This document shows, one piece after another, positions 1 to 12,412 of a stretch of DNA of 64,000 nucleotides; the stretch's first letter is position 1; every line of letters starts with the position of its first letter. The position numbers and the translations under genes were made by a program. The DNA is taken from positions 25,848 to 89,847 of the forward strand of contig OENT01000637.1 of the NCBI GenBank assembly GCA_900239685.1. The letters run 5' to 3'. The notes below the pieces were generated by a model. It was not told where the DNA came from. It saw only the letters and a program-made list of their open reading frames with translations, and did not search any database. Source of the DNA: Rotaria macrura (lineage: Eukaryota > Rotifera > Eurotatoria > Philodinida > Philodinidae).

Positions 1-2
1 TT

Positions 3-1167
3 AAATCAAATCTAACTTTAATCAATATTGCTGTTAGTGAAGCATATCTACATGTATTTACGGAATTATTTCATAGTTTACCTCATTATTTTAAGCGCGT
101 GGAAAATTCTATAAAACTCAACGAAGATGAACGAAAATTTTCTATCAGTTCAGAATTATTAAGACGTGAAGATAGTGGCATTGATATTCAATCGGTCGCA
201 TCGAATGACAATCAAGATGAGACAAGAAAACATGAAGTAAAAAAAGTAGAAAATCGGTTTGGTTATGATTTTCGATCGGACGATTTTCTTATTTCACAAT
301 CGTCATCATCATATGTGGCCTTTCTCCATGATTTTATTTATGGTACGATAAAGATTTTTGTTTTCCATTACAAAATCTAACTTTCATATTTAACATTTCT
401 TGTCAACGAAAAATTTGTAATGGACATCATCATCTTACGTTCTTTAATATTATAATAAGGTTGCATCACCCACACACACTCAAGTTTTCACTAATTCTTT
501 CAAATTATTATCTAAAAATTATATTTCTCAGATACCAGAGATAATTATTCAGAGAAACAAAAAGGTTGACTATCAACAAAAGACACCGAAGACTTTTCAC
601 AACAAAATACAGACGGCCTTGAAATTTGACAGGCAGAGAGAACTGATCTAAACATTAGAAAGAAAAAAACAGACTTGAAAGTATGAGTTATAATCTTATC
701 ATACTTGTGAAACATCATTACTATTCGAACCTTCATATATTCTTTTATTCTGAAGGTATATCTTTCTCATGTTGAACAATAGGAGTCAGAGCGATTACGG
801 TTGAGCAGAATTTCCTATTGTTAACATTACTTTTCTGATATGTATTCTATTCGAAAAACAGTCTGAACATAATTCGTGACGAACATATTTTAAATATTTT
901 GAAATGTAATCACTTCATGTTTTTTTAGGCATGGTTTTTCTTAAATTTCTCGACGATTATCAACGTACTGATCACAATTCGGAACAATTATTTTCATTAT
1001 TTTCTCAACGTACAAATGAACGACGTCGAATGACAAAAGATGAATTATTGACTAATCCTGTTACACGATTTCGACAAACCTTTGATTTATTAGAAAAACA
1101 AATGAAGCTTTCGTCGAAATCGACGAATCCATTAATATCGAAAATTGTAAAAAAATTTTTCGAGTAA
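3..1167 (+). CDS. DENN-domain-like protein, C-terminal part (5' partial)
   Basis: The window opens inside this gene. Two exons are readable: 3-342 and 929-1167, joined by a GT-AG intron of 586 bp, with the phase closing on a TAA at 1165-1167. The visible 192 residues begin with an amphipathic stretch (AVSEAYLHVFTELF) resembling the downstream-DENN (dDENN) helix. An acidic/serine-rich linker follows. Across the splice site comes FLHDFIYGMVFLKFLDDY, which resembles the FL..F..TQMF..F.. pattern that follows dDENN. The tail is basic and charged. DENN proteins are usually Rab GDP/GTP exchange factors at membranes; that role is family knowledge, and the catalytic DENN core lies outside the window. 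The sub-family cannot be named. Moderate to low confidence in family, good confidence that this is a real 3' gene end. Confidence 0.45.
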
Positions 1168-2679
1168 CATTCTTTTATCATTGATGAAGTCAAAAATGTT
1201 AAAAGTCTTTTCTTGTCGTAATAAATACGTACTACAATTATTATTAAATATGTGCGTAGATTTTACTGAGAATTAACAGGTTATCATCGAGAAAAACACA
1301 AGTTGACATAAAGCAGATTCAAATGCTCATTTAATTAATGTGTAATACATTGAATGCAAACTGTCAACTTCAGATAAAAGAAATACTTGTTTCTGGATCA
1401 AATATTGTCTGTATGTTATAGAGCAAACGGAACTTGCCTTTGAACGATTGACACAATCTTGTGCCGTTTTCCTTTCTTTTCCGCTCCCTCGATGACAAAA
1501 AGAAAGACAATCATTCTGATTAACACATTGATCGAACGCTATTTCTATGATTTTCTTTTCGTCTCTGTCGCCTTTCAATGTTTACATAAACCAGTGAGTA
1601 ATCGGTCTAAGAAAGAAAACGACTTCTGTTCTTCCTATCGATCGATTGATTGTTAGACATCAGCTTCAATCAACTAATACGTTCAATCATTCATAAATTT
1701 CAATTCAGCGTCCTTCGATACATCGAGACTTTTTTTTTGCCTTTCTTGCTTGTGTTTGACTCGTACTACCGTCATAAGATACTAACTGTGAACGGCAATA
1801 ACTGAGTAGGAGTAGTAGAAGAGAGCATACACAGAGAGGGAGAGAGAGAGAGAGCAAAAAATCGATTAAAGAAAAAACTATGTTGATAAGACATATAGAT
1901 CGAGCACCTAATTGTCCGTTCATTTTTAATCAAGGAAGTTATTTATATATATATGCAGACAACCAAGAGAATAAAGCTGAGAACTAAATAGTTAGTGTTT
2001 ACAATTGTTATTAAAAAAAATAAAGTAGTAAAAACAGCGTATTAGATCACATTATTCACGTCAGTCTAAGGTAAGACAAAAGACAAAGAATCAGATGAAG
2101 ATGAAGAAGAAGAAGAGGAGATAAACAAAGAGCGTCCAATCTTTCCTTCTTTTTATGTTCTCATTTAACAGAAGCAAAATATTTTACATCATGCAGTACC
2201 GATCTCAAACTTGTTCGTAATCGAGCGATGCTAGCAGTCTCAATAGAGTATCGATTAATCGACTTTGAAATAAATTGCTAGTCGTTTGTCTTGTATTTTG
2301 TATTAAATTTCAATGACTTGCGAGAAAATGTCACTAACGAAATCTCAATAGTACAACATGTAAAAACTATGAAATCTGATTCAATCATCTTCAGTTATAC
2401 ACTTTCATCATTCATTATTCCGTGAAAAAAGATCCAGAAAGGTAACTTATCACTGTTTAATGCATGAATACCCTAAGGTACATACGAACACGGACCATTG
2501 ATGAATTTTCTTCCGTTTCGATTAGTTATTTTTTTTTCTTTTTCTTTTTTTTTCACTGAATAATATAAATGTTTTAGAATACTGCTCCTTATTTCTATTC
2601 CACATCTCTCTTTTCAATACTTGGAATTGGTTTTTTCTCTTTATCGATCTGTATCTATCTGTTGAAGTTTAAATACAAC
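1168..2679. other. Intergenic, simple repeats only
   Basis: No gene is supported here. It holds AT-rich spacer and a GA-rich simple repeat at about 1833-1854. Short open frames on both strands lack splice logic or protein character. The pyrimidine-rich stretch at about 2525-2560 lies upstream of the neuropeptide gene and may belong to its promoter or 5' UTR; no motif decides this. Confidence 0.5.
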
Positions 2680-3060
2680 ATGCAATACCAATCGTTGATC
2701 GCATACATATTTATCGTATTTTTTGCTATGACAATAGTCTTGGCTCAAGCTAATAAAGAACGAGAACAATTTGCTGATCTATTACAAAAACGAAAACATC
2801 TCAATGGATATTGGGTAGGAAAACGATATATAATTGCATCTGATGAAGATCCATTATTTGATAGTGGTAAACGAAACAGGCATTTCGATTTCGTTATCGT
2901 GTTAAAATAATTCTATTTTCTAGACGAAGATTTATCAGCAGCAAAACGAGCATCCTATTTAGTTGGCAAACGTGGTACATATTTGGTTGGTAAACGTGCA
3001 TCGTATCTTGTCGGACGTAAACGGCGTGATCTGATGGCAAATGATAATTCACTACAATAG
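2680..3060 (+). CDS. Amidated neuropeptide precursor (YLV/YWV-amide type)
   Basis: Two exons, 2680-2866 and 2924-3060, are separated by a 57-bp GT-AG intron and give a 107-residue secreted prohormone. Residues 1-23 form a signal peptide (hydrophobic core YIFIVFFAMTIVLA). The rest is a string of peptides separated by dibasic sites. They are HLNGYWVG-KR (40-48), an acidic spacer ending KR at 70-71, ASYLVG-KR (72-79), GTYLVG-KR (80-87) and ASYLVG-RKRR (88-97), followed by a short free tail. Each Gly before the dibasic site would become a C-terminal amide, predicting ASYLV-amide (twice), GTYLV-amide and HLNGYWV-amide. ATG 2680 is chosen because the longer frame upstream begins with TTG. AATAAA signals follow at about 3086. 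The class is clear; the peptide family is not one I recognise with certainty. Lophotrochozoan FV-amide/Mytilus-inhibitory-peptide relatives are a possible match. Confidence 0.85.
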
Positions 3061-6000
3061 ACATATACCGAATATTGTATACAAAATAAATATCTATTTA
3101 TTAAAGAAAAAAAAACCTTTTTTTGTGTCTATTGCCTAATAGCACTAGAAACAATAAAAGAATTTATTTTTGCCTCCTTTTTATTTCTAATTCATACAGT
3201 TGAGCAATGAAAAATCATATTGCCTAAGAATACTACTCTACTGTCAATAGTGTATCCGGAATTGTTTCATATAAAACAATAATAAATCGACTCTGACATT
3301 TTAATGTAAACTGTATTTATCCAAAACAATATCTATGCAAATTTGATCTATCTCAAGGGAAATAATTATTTTAAAGATTAAATCAAGATAAATCGGTATT
3401 TTGCCAGTAATAAATTTAAGACGATAGATACAATCTAGTGCTTTTGAATGACTCTGATTTATTCGATTAGTTTCAGTAGTGTTTATAATGTCTCTTTGTT
3501 GAAATGTTTTGTCAGATAATTTATGAGCTACTTAATTGATGAAGAAAATTTTTCACGCTCTCAAATCAAAACAAGGAGTTAAATATTGATGACAGCCAAA
3601 AATTGAATTTCTTCAACATTTTGTTTTTTCAAGAATTATTTTTCACGTAACCATGTGTTCACTGTACGGAAAATAAATATTTCGAATTTCTTCACATTCG
3701 GAGTGTTGAGTTGATGATTCAGTAAAAGACTAGTTGACCTAAGAAATGTATTTGTTCTTCTTGAACTTTGAATTTTCTTTCTGCATACGTCTATGTGCAT
3801 TTCAACATGTGTCAAGTTTTGTTGTCGAATTCCCTTCTCCTTTCATCGATTACGCTTTGTAATAGGATTACTAATTTTCATTTGACCATATCCGCCCGAT
3901 TCTTCTATCTGAACTGTTGTTTTTCAGTTCAATGATTATGGATAAAGTACTGATGGTATGATTCTTTCTGTATTCTCGTTTTTTACGTTTCGAGCCTATG
4001 TACATGTTTAATAAGTCATTTTTTACCGTGAATTTCATTACCAATTTCAATGTTGATTCAGTGCAAAAAGACATTTCAAGGTTGCTATGTAAATATTTTA
4101 TAATCATTTATCTCGATATTATCGAATAGTTTTATCAATCGAGAAAAAATGTCCTTGACAGTATACGTTTTGACAGACGTTAGTGTCAGAAGAATTCGAT
4201 CAAAGAATTGCAAGGAAAATGACAAATGCCTAATACTAATGCTCGAAGTTTGATTTCAACAAATAGAGAATCAAATGAAATATTTTGTTTCACAATCGAT
4301 CTTGTAATTCTAGTCAAATTTTGAAGATTTCATGCGTCTATATGACTAACTAATAGAGAATGATCGACATGGATAAATATAAAAATTGCTTTTCAATACT
4401 TCATAAAGCGGTTGAACATTTGGTCATTTCAGATATTGTTTCTTGTGGAAAATGATCTACGGCATTGAACTTAACTAAATCACAGAACTCATTCTAGACA
4501 TAATCTCTTGCAAGACCACCTTGTGACTACATCTTTATACTGTTTCTTTTCATAGTTTATTGAAAACATTGAGCTTTGAATACTATAATGCGCTTCTATC
4601 ATTACGATAAAACTATAATCTCTCCTAAGCACTGATGCAGAATGCATGTTCGACACAAACTTTTCTAAATCTAATAAGCCATTCTGAATCGAATCCCGTA
4701 TGTATTGTTGGTTAAGCACACAACGTGTTAGAATCTCAAAAATAAAAGTATTATTAATAATTAAAAGATGCGTCATACATTCTTTGTCAACTCGTATATT
4801 AAATGAGAATCAAGCTTGTAGTGTTAATAATGAATCAGTGAAAAGAAATGAAATATATCGAATAGAATAGATTAGAAGATTTCAAGGATCATCATCCACT
4901 GATTGTCAAACGAAATTTTCTTCATGGGAAGTTAAAACAATCGACTAGCAAGATAAAAGAAAATACGTTGGCGTATTCTCATGAGAATTCACAAGAGATG
5001 TGCCATATACATTATTAATTTTTCGAAAGAAATGAAAAAAGAGAGCAAACGACTAAGCTCAGAATTCCGATCGTAAGTCATTTTTACGTCACCTTTTATC
5101 AGTCAAAATACCATTCTACGATAGTTGTTCAACTATAGAAACTTTTTCAGAACTCGTAGTAAATATCGCTCGATTTGCAATCCATTCTTCCAATGAAATT
5201 ACCGGTAAAGTACATAAAAAAATCTCATTGTACATTTTTGAAGACTGAAAATATCCCATAAATTATGACGTGAGTTGTAAATCGATTGGGAAGGAAACGA
5301 TATGTTTTCAATGAAATTCAAAATATATTTTTACTTTTATCAAAATTGTTCGATCTAACGTGATAGTATATCTAGCTGCCTGATGCTGTGCTAGACTATT
5401 TAGACTTGTGACTATGAATAAGAAAATGTGAGACTGAACAAACTCTGAAAACTTTTGAACACCGAGTATATACATAGATAAATATTTAAAACAGCTGACA
5501 CGTGTGTAATAAAATGATGTGTAACGTTTTCAAACTATCTTTAGTTGTTCACATCTGCAATATGCATTGCAGAAGATTCAATCAATCTAGATAGATACTA
5601 TGCCGCTATATATTAACGAAGAAAACGAAACATACACAAAAATCAACCTAACAATAGAATACGGATCGACTTCTCAGTTTTCCTGTATTTTTTCCTTTTG
5701 AAAAATAATGACGATCACTTGATTCGCATCTCTTCTGCACATTTTCAAATTTCTTATCGAGCTAACTTTGCGACTTATTCCATGTTCTCAACGTATTCAA
5801 TATATGTTAATAGAAAATGGAATACTATGCAGCAAGTTCAACGTATACAATGTAAATCGATATTACACTTCATCATGGACACATATTTGATCATCATTTA
5901 ATACATAATGATACGAAGAAAGACGTTATTTCATTCATCGATATTATTGTAACAAACAGTTCAAATATACTTTAATAACGATCCAAAACAATAGACTTCA

Positions 6001-6284
6001 CTGAAGATCGTCTCTAATTCTATTGGATTGTATCGAATAAATATGACGATGTCTCGTACATCAATAGAACGTCCTCTCCGTTCTAGTGATTTCCTACTTC
6101 AGAATGTTATCAAGAACCATGAATAGGCATGACTACATATTGAGCGACCGATCGAAGTCAACAGCACTACGACTAGATAAAAACAACACTATCGTTACGT
6201 ACCGAGTTTTATACAATCGAAATTCGGATTCGGGCAATACCTGAACTGTTCATGATTTTCTTTTGTGAAATTTTAAGTTGTTTT
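3061..6284. other. Gene-poor spacer
   Basis: AT-rich sequence with no supported gene over about 3.2 kb. Open frames at 3871-4107, 4489-4776 and 5698-5901 have low-complexity AT-driven composition, no splice context and no recognisable motif. The first 60 bp carry the neuropeptide gene's AATAAA-rich 3' UTR. Confidence 0.5.
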
Positions 6285-6421
6285 GACGATGCACGGTACT
6301 TCGAATGCTTTTTTAATGTTTTTCATACAATCATAACGGATAACATCATCTTTGAATGTTAATTCAATGAACGAATCCGTGAGAATTAATCGTAATCCAT
6401 CTTGATGAGCTTCTGTCATGA
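6285..6421 (-). CDS. Unassigned small frame or 3' exon
   Basis: Reading the minus strand from an ATG at about 6421 gives 48 residues with normal protein composition (contains GLRLILTDSFIELTFK) before TAA. A possible acceptor (CAG) sits just inside the ATG, so this could be a terminal exon instead of a complete gene. It lies just downstream of the slingshot stop codon on the same strand and could be an alternative last exon or an unrelated micro-gene. I do not recognise it. Confidence 0.2.
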
Positions 6422-6658
6422 TGAATAAATTTTTTTTACTTTGAGGATTGACAGTTTAATTATAGAACTTTCGTTTACAGAAACAATATATAAAATATAA
6501 CACTGTCATTCGAACAACAAAAATACATGAAAATTGTTCATATTTGAAAATGATCTTTTTTTCTCTGCGTATTACTCGAAATTGAGAAAGAATATACAAA
6601 CAAGACAAAAGCAAATAGGAAAATAACTCTCATTACATTAAGCCATCGATTTTGAACG

Positions 6659-9600
6659 TCATTTTTTCGGTGAATTCTTTGTCATAATGACACCCATTGA
6701 ATCTGTTGATAAGGATGTTAATGATTCATGAGTTGTCGACGGTAAATTTTCAGTCGTACAGACCGGTTTTATCGAAGTATTTTTATTCATTGTTTTTATT
6801 TGACCATAATTTAATTTACTTCGAAACGTTTTACTATAAAAACAACAATCAATATAACTCATGAAAAAATTACTATTGCTTTGTTTTCAATTTTACTGTG
6901 CTGTTAATATGCCTTCATATACAAGTAATTGATTTCGAAATCCACTATTGGGATTAATACATGATCGTCGTTTTTTGACATATTCCCAAGCATCAGCTAA
7001 TGAAAAATTCTTTTCTTTCATCAGATATGCTAATACCTAATTTAATCAATCAAACATTAGAGTATAATCCAATCGAATTAATATACCGTTGAGGCCGATC
7101 GACTAATACCCATTTTACAATGAACCAAACAACATTGATTATTTTCTCTGTGTAAGATAAAAAAAACATCTTCCAACGCATTAAATAATGGAGAAACAAC
7201 TACTTTGCTTCATTTATAAATCGAAATGTTTTCTCCCATTCTTTAAGTAAATCAACATCATCATTATCATGAACACGTACATTTAAATATTTAAAATGAC
7301 CGGGAAAGAAATTATCTATTTCACGTGAAACATTTAAAACGAAGCCAATATTGTTTGTTTTTAATTCTTCGAAATTTTCAGCATTCCATTCTGAACCAAG
7401 ATAAAGATGTGGTAATATCATCGTTGATTTATCCATTTGTGCAAGAATTTTCAGCATTTCATCATCAATATATTGTTTATATGACGATAATGACATTTCA
7501 AATGCATTTTCTAATTGTTCACGTAACTAAAAACATATGACATACATATGTTCATAATGTAAGATCTTTCGTTGAATATATTTTGTTCTCATCCTGATCA
7601 ATCGTCATATACATTCAACGTACGATTTACTTTAAATTACTAGATGAATACAGAGTCACTCTATCGATAATGCATTCAAGATTTCAATGATGTAACCTGT
7701 CACAGACAATAAATAGTCTTACGCTCGTTAAAGTTGTAATCGCCATATGTAAATCCTTTAGTATCTCACTAAAGGGTTAATCAGATTCATTTTTCAAATT
7801 AAAAACTTACAACATGACATTCAATGTTCAGACAAATTAAGTCAGCGCTTTATTTGGAATCTCTTTAAATACTACAAGAATATTCAAAAAACAATTTATT
7901 CACAATTCAATTTTTTGCGAAGACATTTATAGTTTTCTCTGATTCGTTTCTAATAGTTTGATCACGGGAAAAATCAACTATTTTAGATGATTAAACATAA
8001 ACTTGAATGAATTCTTGATTAGATTGATATACACAATTAGAAGTACAAATTTAAACAAGAAACATGGGCTCACAACTTTCCTAATCACTTACAGCATATA
8101 TTTTTGATAACTAAACATTTTTCGACACAAAGAATCAACCAAAAGAGTTACTTTTGATTGCCAGATTTTTCAAAATTCATCGAACATATATTTATTTTTT
8201 GAAAAAACTTATAACATCCGAAAATAATATTAATTGAAATAGTAAACTGAAAAAGAATACTTTAACATCTTTATTAAAATATCTATTTACTATAATGAGG
8301 TGTGTTATCTTTCTTCAGACATCCTTCTCTCCTTCGTTTGCCTAAATTGGCAACACGTATCTCAGCATTAACTTAGCGTAAACTGAATAGAATTCCTAAA
8401 CCAACCGAACGTTACAAGAATACACTTTGAGTACAACAGAACAAGTACACCATTCTAATGGTACAACCAATAAATGAGATTGTTTTCACTGAAGATCTGT
8501 AGAGTAGGACTTTTCCGTGCTCTATACCCTACCCTACGTCTCCCGTACCATGCTTGCCAATGACGAGAAATACAAATATCTAACAAAGTTGAAGATGATA
8601 TTTGAACAATAAATTATGAAACAACGTAATATTTCAAAAACATCTGGTGATCAAAAGTATCTTTGGTGGGTGATCAAAACATATTTTACACAGAAATATA
8701 AATAAAATAACTTACAAATTTCGATGTCACTGCATCAAGATTGACTTGTAACATAATTTCTTTCAATTTTACACGTATGCAAATTCGAAATGATTGTTCA
8801 GTGGATGATAGTCTAGAATAGACTTGCTATGGTTGTTATTTCGAAAAGAAAACTTTCAATCAAATATCACATACAGCTGATACAAATGAGGTGAATCCCT
8901 ACGATGTGATAATAGATCGTCCATTTGATTCCATTCATTAATATAGATTTGATTCGATCGTAAATCAACACTACGATAATGTTCTAACCAATCATGTGTG
9001 AGAACATTATTGGCCGTGTAATTATAGTGACAAGCATGAGTCAATGCTCTATGCAAACTCTGATATGCAGTCCTAGAAAAAAATACGAGAATGAAAACTA
9101 AATTCTGAATGTCATTTTCCATTCAGTATGAGTAATTACATACCACAGAGCTTGAATGTTCACCGGTTTGAAAATGTAATATTGATCGGATGATGTTACT
9201 TTGAAACCACTAAATACTCAACAAGTTTCATATTGTTCGTATTCAAATATAAAAAAAAGATGATTGCTTGATGAAATGCACGAAAACTAAACTTATCAAT
9301 AGTTGATGATTAATGCTATTGAATCTGTATGATGAACAAGGAATATTTCTAGCTGATCTTACATACGAACACAATGAATTTCATCTTGCTACCACAGCAT
9401 AAATAGCCATAGTTTTCTGTATGAAATTGATCAGTACACTCAATTATATTATCGATGAAGTTCAGGCAAGAAAGCGAAAGACAAGGGAGAAGAAATTCAA
9501 ATTTCTTTTTAATAGTAGACACGAATAAAGACTTCTCATTTGATTTACGCAGTATTGATTGTATTCCTTTAAATATTTGTGTAAGCTATGTTGCTGTTTT

Positions 9601-10350
9601 CATAGATTGATTGTAAAATTAAATTACTTTTTCAAGTTGACATGTAAGTTTAATTATACTTGTGCTACTATTAATAGTTTCAATTACGAAATAGCCTCAA
9701 TTGATTTATGCACTTAGAGCAATATTTATTCTTAAACTATCATGTTTTCTAAAAGTCAAAAATCCAAAGTCTAGATTCGATTTCCAATACACAATGACGG
9801 CTATTTACCCATCTCCATCAAGTGATATGTCTAAATCAGCCCAAATGGGTAACGTCATGCCAATTGTAATCTCGTTTGTTGTAACATCAAAACCAAGAAG
9901 AGCCGATCTATAAATATTCATATTAACTGCATATGAAGAAAACAAAAACGAAATTCGTCTTACTCTTCAGTTTTTTGTTTTCCAATACACTCAATGATGA
10001 CTAGGTAACGAAAACGATTTGGAAAGACACTTTCCACTTGAACCATCTATGCAAAAATCGCTCGTTAGAGGCAGGAAATGTTTTTAAAAAGCAACAATTA
10101 CGAACCAATGTGAGGCGATCGTCGGGTCGCAGAATATTATACATCGATTCGAGATGTGTACGCAGATTTTCTAAGAAATTTAGAACGTATGACAATACTA
10201 TTTGTCTCTATGAAATAAACCTGCGTTGCCCGCAACGATCCTTGTTAGATGATGTTCAAGATTTTGATTGGCAACCGCAGCGATCTTTGTCAAAGTCAAG
10301 GTTTTATTCTCATGTAAGAAAGTAAATTGATTCGATTGCAAACTAGACAT
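6659..10350 (-). CDS. SSH: Slingshot-type cofilin phosphatase
   Basis: Eleven exons rebuild a 476-residue protein: 10221-10350, 10102-10170, 9964-10036, 9809-9907, 9144-9209, 8875-9072, 8716-8812, 7204-7526, 7087-7147, 6897-7036, 6659-6833. All junctions are GT-AG and the phases close (1431 nt). The N-terminal SSH region is clear: HLESMYNILRPDDRL, GMTLPIWADLDISLDGDGG and YYIFKPVNIQALW, then an INEWNQMDDLLSHRRDSP stretch. A DEK-C-like segment follows. The dual-specificity phosphatase domain starts near residue 276; general acid Asp331 lies in VRVHD, and the P-loop HCKMGISR has Cys362 and Arg368. Slingshot dephosphorylates ADF/cofilin and so reactivates actin-filament turnover in the cytoplasm. 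The long Ser-rich C-terminal tail of insect and vertebrate slingshots is almost absent: the protein ends about 75 residues after the catalytic domain. ATG 10350-10348 is the first in frame; the acceptor at 10037 is the better of two nearby choices. Confidence 0.92.
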
Positions 10351-11058
10351 ACAATCGAATCGATCACAAAAGAAAATAAATTAATCTTTCTTCATTCATT
10401 CACTCTTTCACTGTCATAATAATTACGTATGCGCTATACAAAATGGTATAATGTTTTTTGAATGAGTATCCAAGGAAAAGAGAACGTCGAGCGAGTAATT
10501 CTTTCCTTATAAAACCGGCATCTCACTTTGTCGTCATCTGGATGAAAACTTTTTCCGTTAGTTACTCTGTTTCACGTCATACTAATGAATAATTACCAGA
10601 GAAAATTTTCTTTTCTCTCTACATTCTCATAATAGGTAAACAAAATAAAAATACACTGGAATTAAATTAATACTATAAACCAACAAGAATTATGTGAATA
10701 AGTTCTCTTTATATATCAATTCGTTTTTGTCGTCGTCAATATGAAAACTTTATTGAAGAAAAAGACAAATGGAATTATATCTCTAAAGGAAGGCAAACAT
10801 TCATTATGGACTTTGTCAAATTTTTGAACGAAATTCAAATTAAACATTTTAGGTTTTAAACGGATACGAACATAGACTAAAAGGTCAATATGTTGTACTA
10901 CTGCTGGGAAAGAAAAGAAAATAGATAGATAGATTGATTGATAAAATAGAATAAAGTTTAGAAATCAAATGAGTAATTGAAGCTGACATATGTCAGCTAA
11001 AAGGTAGTACAGATGTCACAAGATGTTGGTGAAGTGAAATAACTGCAGTAAATCTATA
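10351..11058. other. Spacer upstream of slingshot
   Basis: AT-rich, no gene. It should contain the slingshot promoter and 5' UTR, but no motif stands out. Confidence 0.4.
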
Positions 11059-11998
11059 TAACAAGCGATGCAAAAGTCTTTAGAAAAAGGTCGAACGGCT
11101 GACTTATAAATCAATCAAATTGTTTTTATTGGAAAGAGCAAAGTAGGAGCTTCAAATTTTCTACCAGACATATTTTCCCAAAATGAATCTGAGCCGGAGA
11201 AACAGTCAAAACCCAAGCGCCTCTTAAAACGTTCTTGCAACTACACTATAGAGCAAAGTTGTTTTCTATTTCCTATTACTTTTTTTCTTCTTCGTCAGAA
11301 GATAAATGAGAAAACACTTTAAATGATGATTTCTGTAGCATAAACAGTGCTCTTTTTCATTGTTATATCGGAAGTTAAATTTACTCTTGATGTTTGAACT
11401 AATATATGTTCTTCTCGCAGAGAGACGAAATAAATTTGTCTTACGTAGTACGTGGGCATTGCTCAATGATAAAAATCTTTTTTTTTTAATTTTTGTTTCT
11501 GAAAAATTTCTACGATCGGACATAGCGTGAACAAATAACGCAAACTGAATTGAGTTCATACATGATTTTCGAAGATAATGGGTGATTATCTTGAGAAGTG
11601 ATAATTTTTTGCAAAAGATTCGATCTTTCAAAAAAAAAATATTTCATATTTAAAGTTTTTTATTCAAGATTAAAGAACGAATCCACAATTTTTACTAATT
11701 TTGATTTCGATAGAGATTTTGATTTTCTACATTTTTATATATTTTTTTATTCAAGTTTGACACATATGGGGCTCGAAAATAATTGTGAAATACAAACTTT
11801 TGAAGTTGAAAAAACGTCGTAAGAACTCTTTCAGAAGTGCTTAGGTTTTGACTTATCCTCCTGCTCAGATTCGTTTTGGGAAAATATGTCTGGTAGAAAA
11901 TTTGAAGCTCCTACTTTGCTCTTTCCAATAAAAACAATTTGATTGATTTATAAGTCAGCTGTTCGACCTTTTTCCAAAGACTTTTGCATCGCTTGTTA
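11059..11998. mobile_element. Foldback/MITE element with ~180-bp terminal inverted repeats
   Basis: Positions 11059-11239 read in reverse complement at 11818-11998. The outer end is TAACAAGCGATGCAAAAGTC in both arms, and only a few substitutions are visible over the outer 150 bases; similarity weakens in the inner 25 bases. The 578-bp centre is AT-rich and has no credible transposase; the 121-residue minus frame inside it has low-complexity composition. Long arms, short centre and lack of coding sequence fit a non-autonomous foldback or MITE-type DNA transposon. No clean target duplication can be called at the edges (AT-rich on both sides), so the superfamily is open. Confidence 0.8.
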
Positions 11999-12105
11999 TG
12001 TATAAAAGGACTCAAAAATCAAGAATGATTGATATTGAAAATAATGAAAGTTTGAACAAATAAATTTATCAGTATGATTTGTGAAGATATCATTATTGGA
12101 CAATT

Positions 12106-12412
12106 ATGGATAAAACACGAAGATCAGATTCACTTTTTATAGCAAAAATTCCAAAATTTTTAAATGAAATTTTGATTATTTCCCGAAAGACACGAAGAAT
12201 ATACAGTTTGCATAAAGTTGATTTATATCAATCAATAGATAGTTCTTTTGAAACAAATTGTGTGACAATGTGTAAGTTTAAAAGAGATTACTATTTGTTA
12301 TTTACTAGGTCCATATAAGTATTGCCAGAAATGGCATGAAAATCATAGGAAGTGTGGCGATTTGGCATGGAAAATGCTCAAAGTAAAAGGCGGAAGTGAT
12401 CGTGAGAAATAA
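12106..12412 (+). CDS. Small Cys/Trp-containing protein, unknown
   Basis: Two exons, 12106-12271 and 12309-12412, give 89 residues. The intron is only 37 bp (GTAAGT...TTTACTAG), short even for this contig, but the frame closes exactly. The first exon is basic (MDKTRRSDS start). The second holds the clustered motif CPYKYCQKWHENHRKCGDL with three Cys and two His, which could bind a metal, and ends GGSDREK. A polyadenylation-like AATAAA follows about 40 bp on. I do not recognise the family. It sits about 110 bp beyond the foldback element, so it may be a remnant trapped by that insertion. Confidence 0.35.

Noticed and set aside
1833..1854. GA repeat as a regulatory site
   Set aside because: Plain simple repeat; nothing links it to a promoter.
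9361..9470. Apparent slingshot exon with an in-frame TAG (LFMLW-stop-QDEIH), suggesting a pseudogene
   Set aside because: The true exon for this block lies at 9809-9907 (LPIWADLDISLDGDG) and joins 9144-9209 in phase; the stop-containing stretch is intronic.
11266..11631. 121-residue minus frame inside the foldback element
   Set aside because: Lys/Phe/Leu low-complexity composition driven by AT-rich sequence, no motif, overlaps a non-coding element centre.
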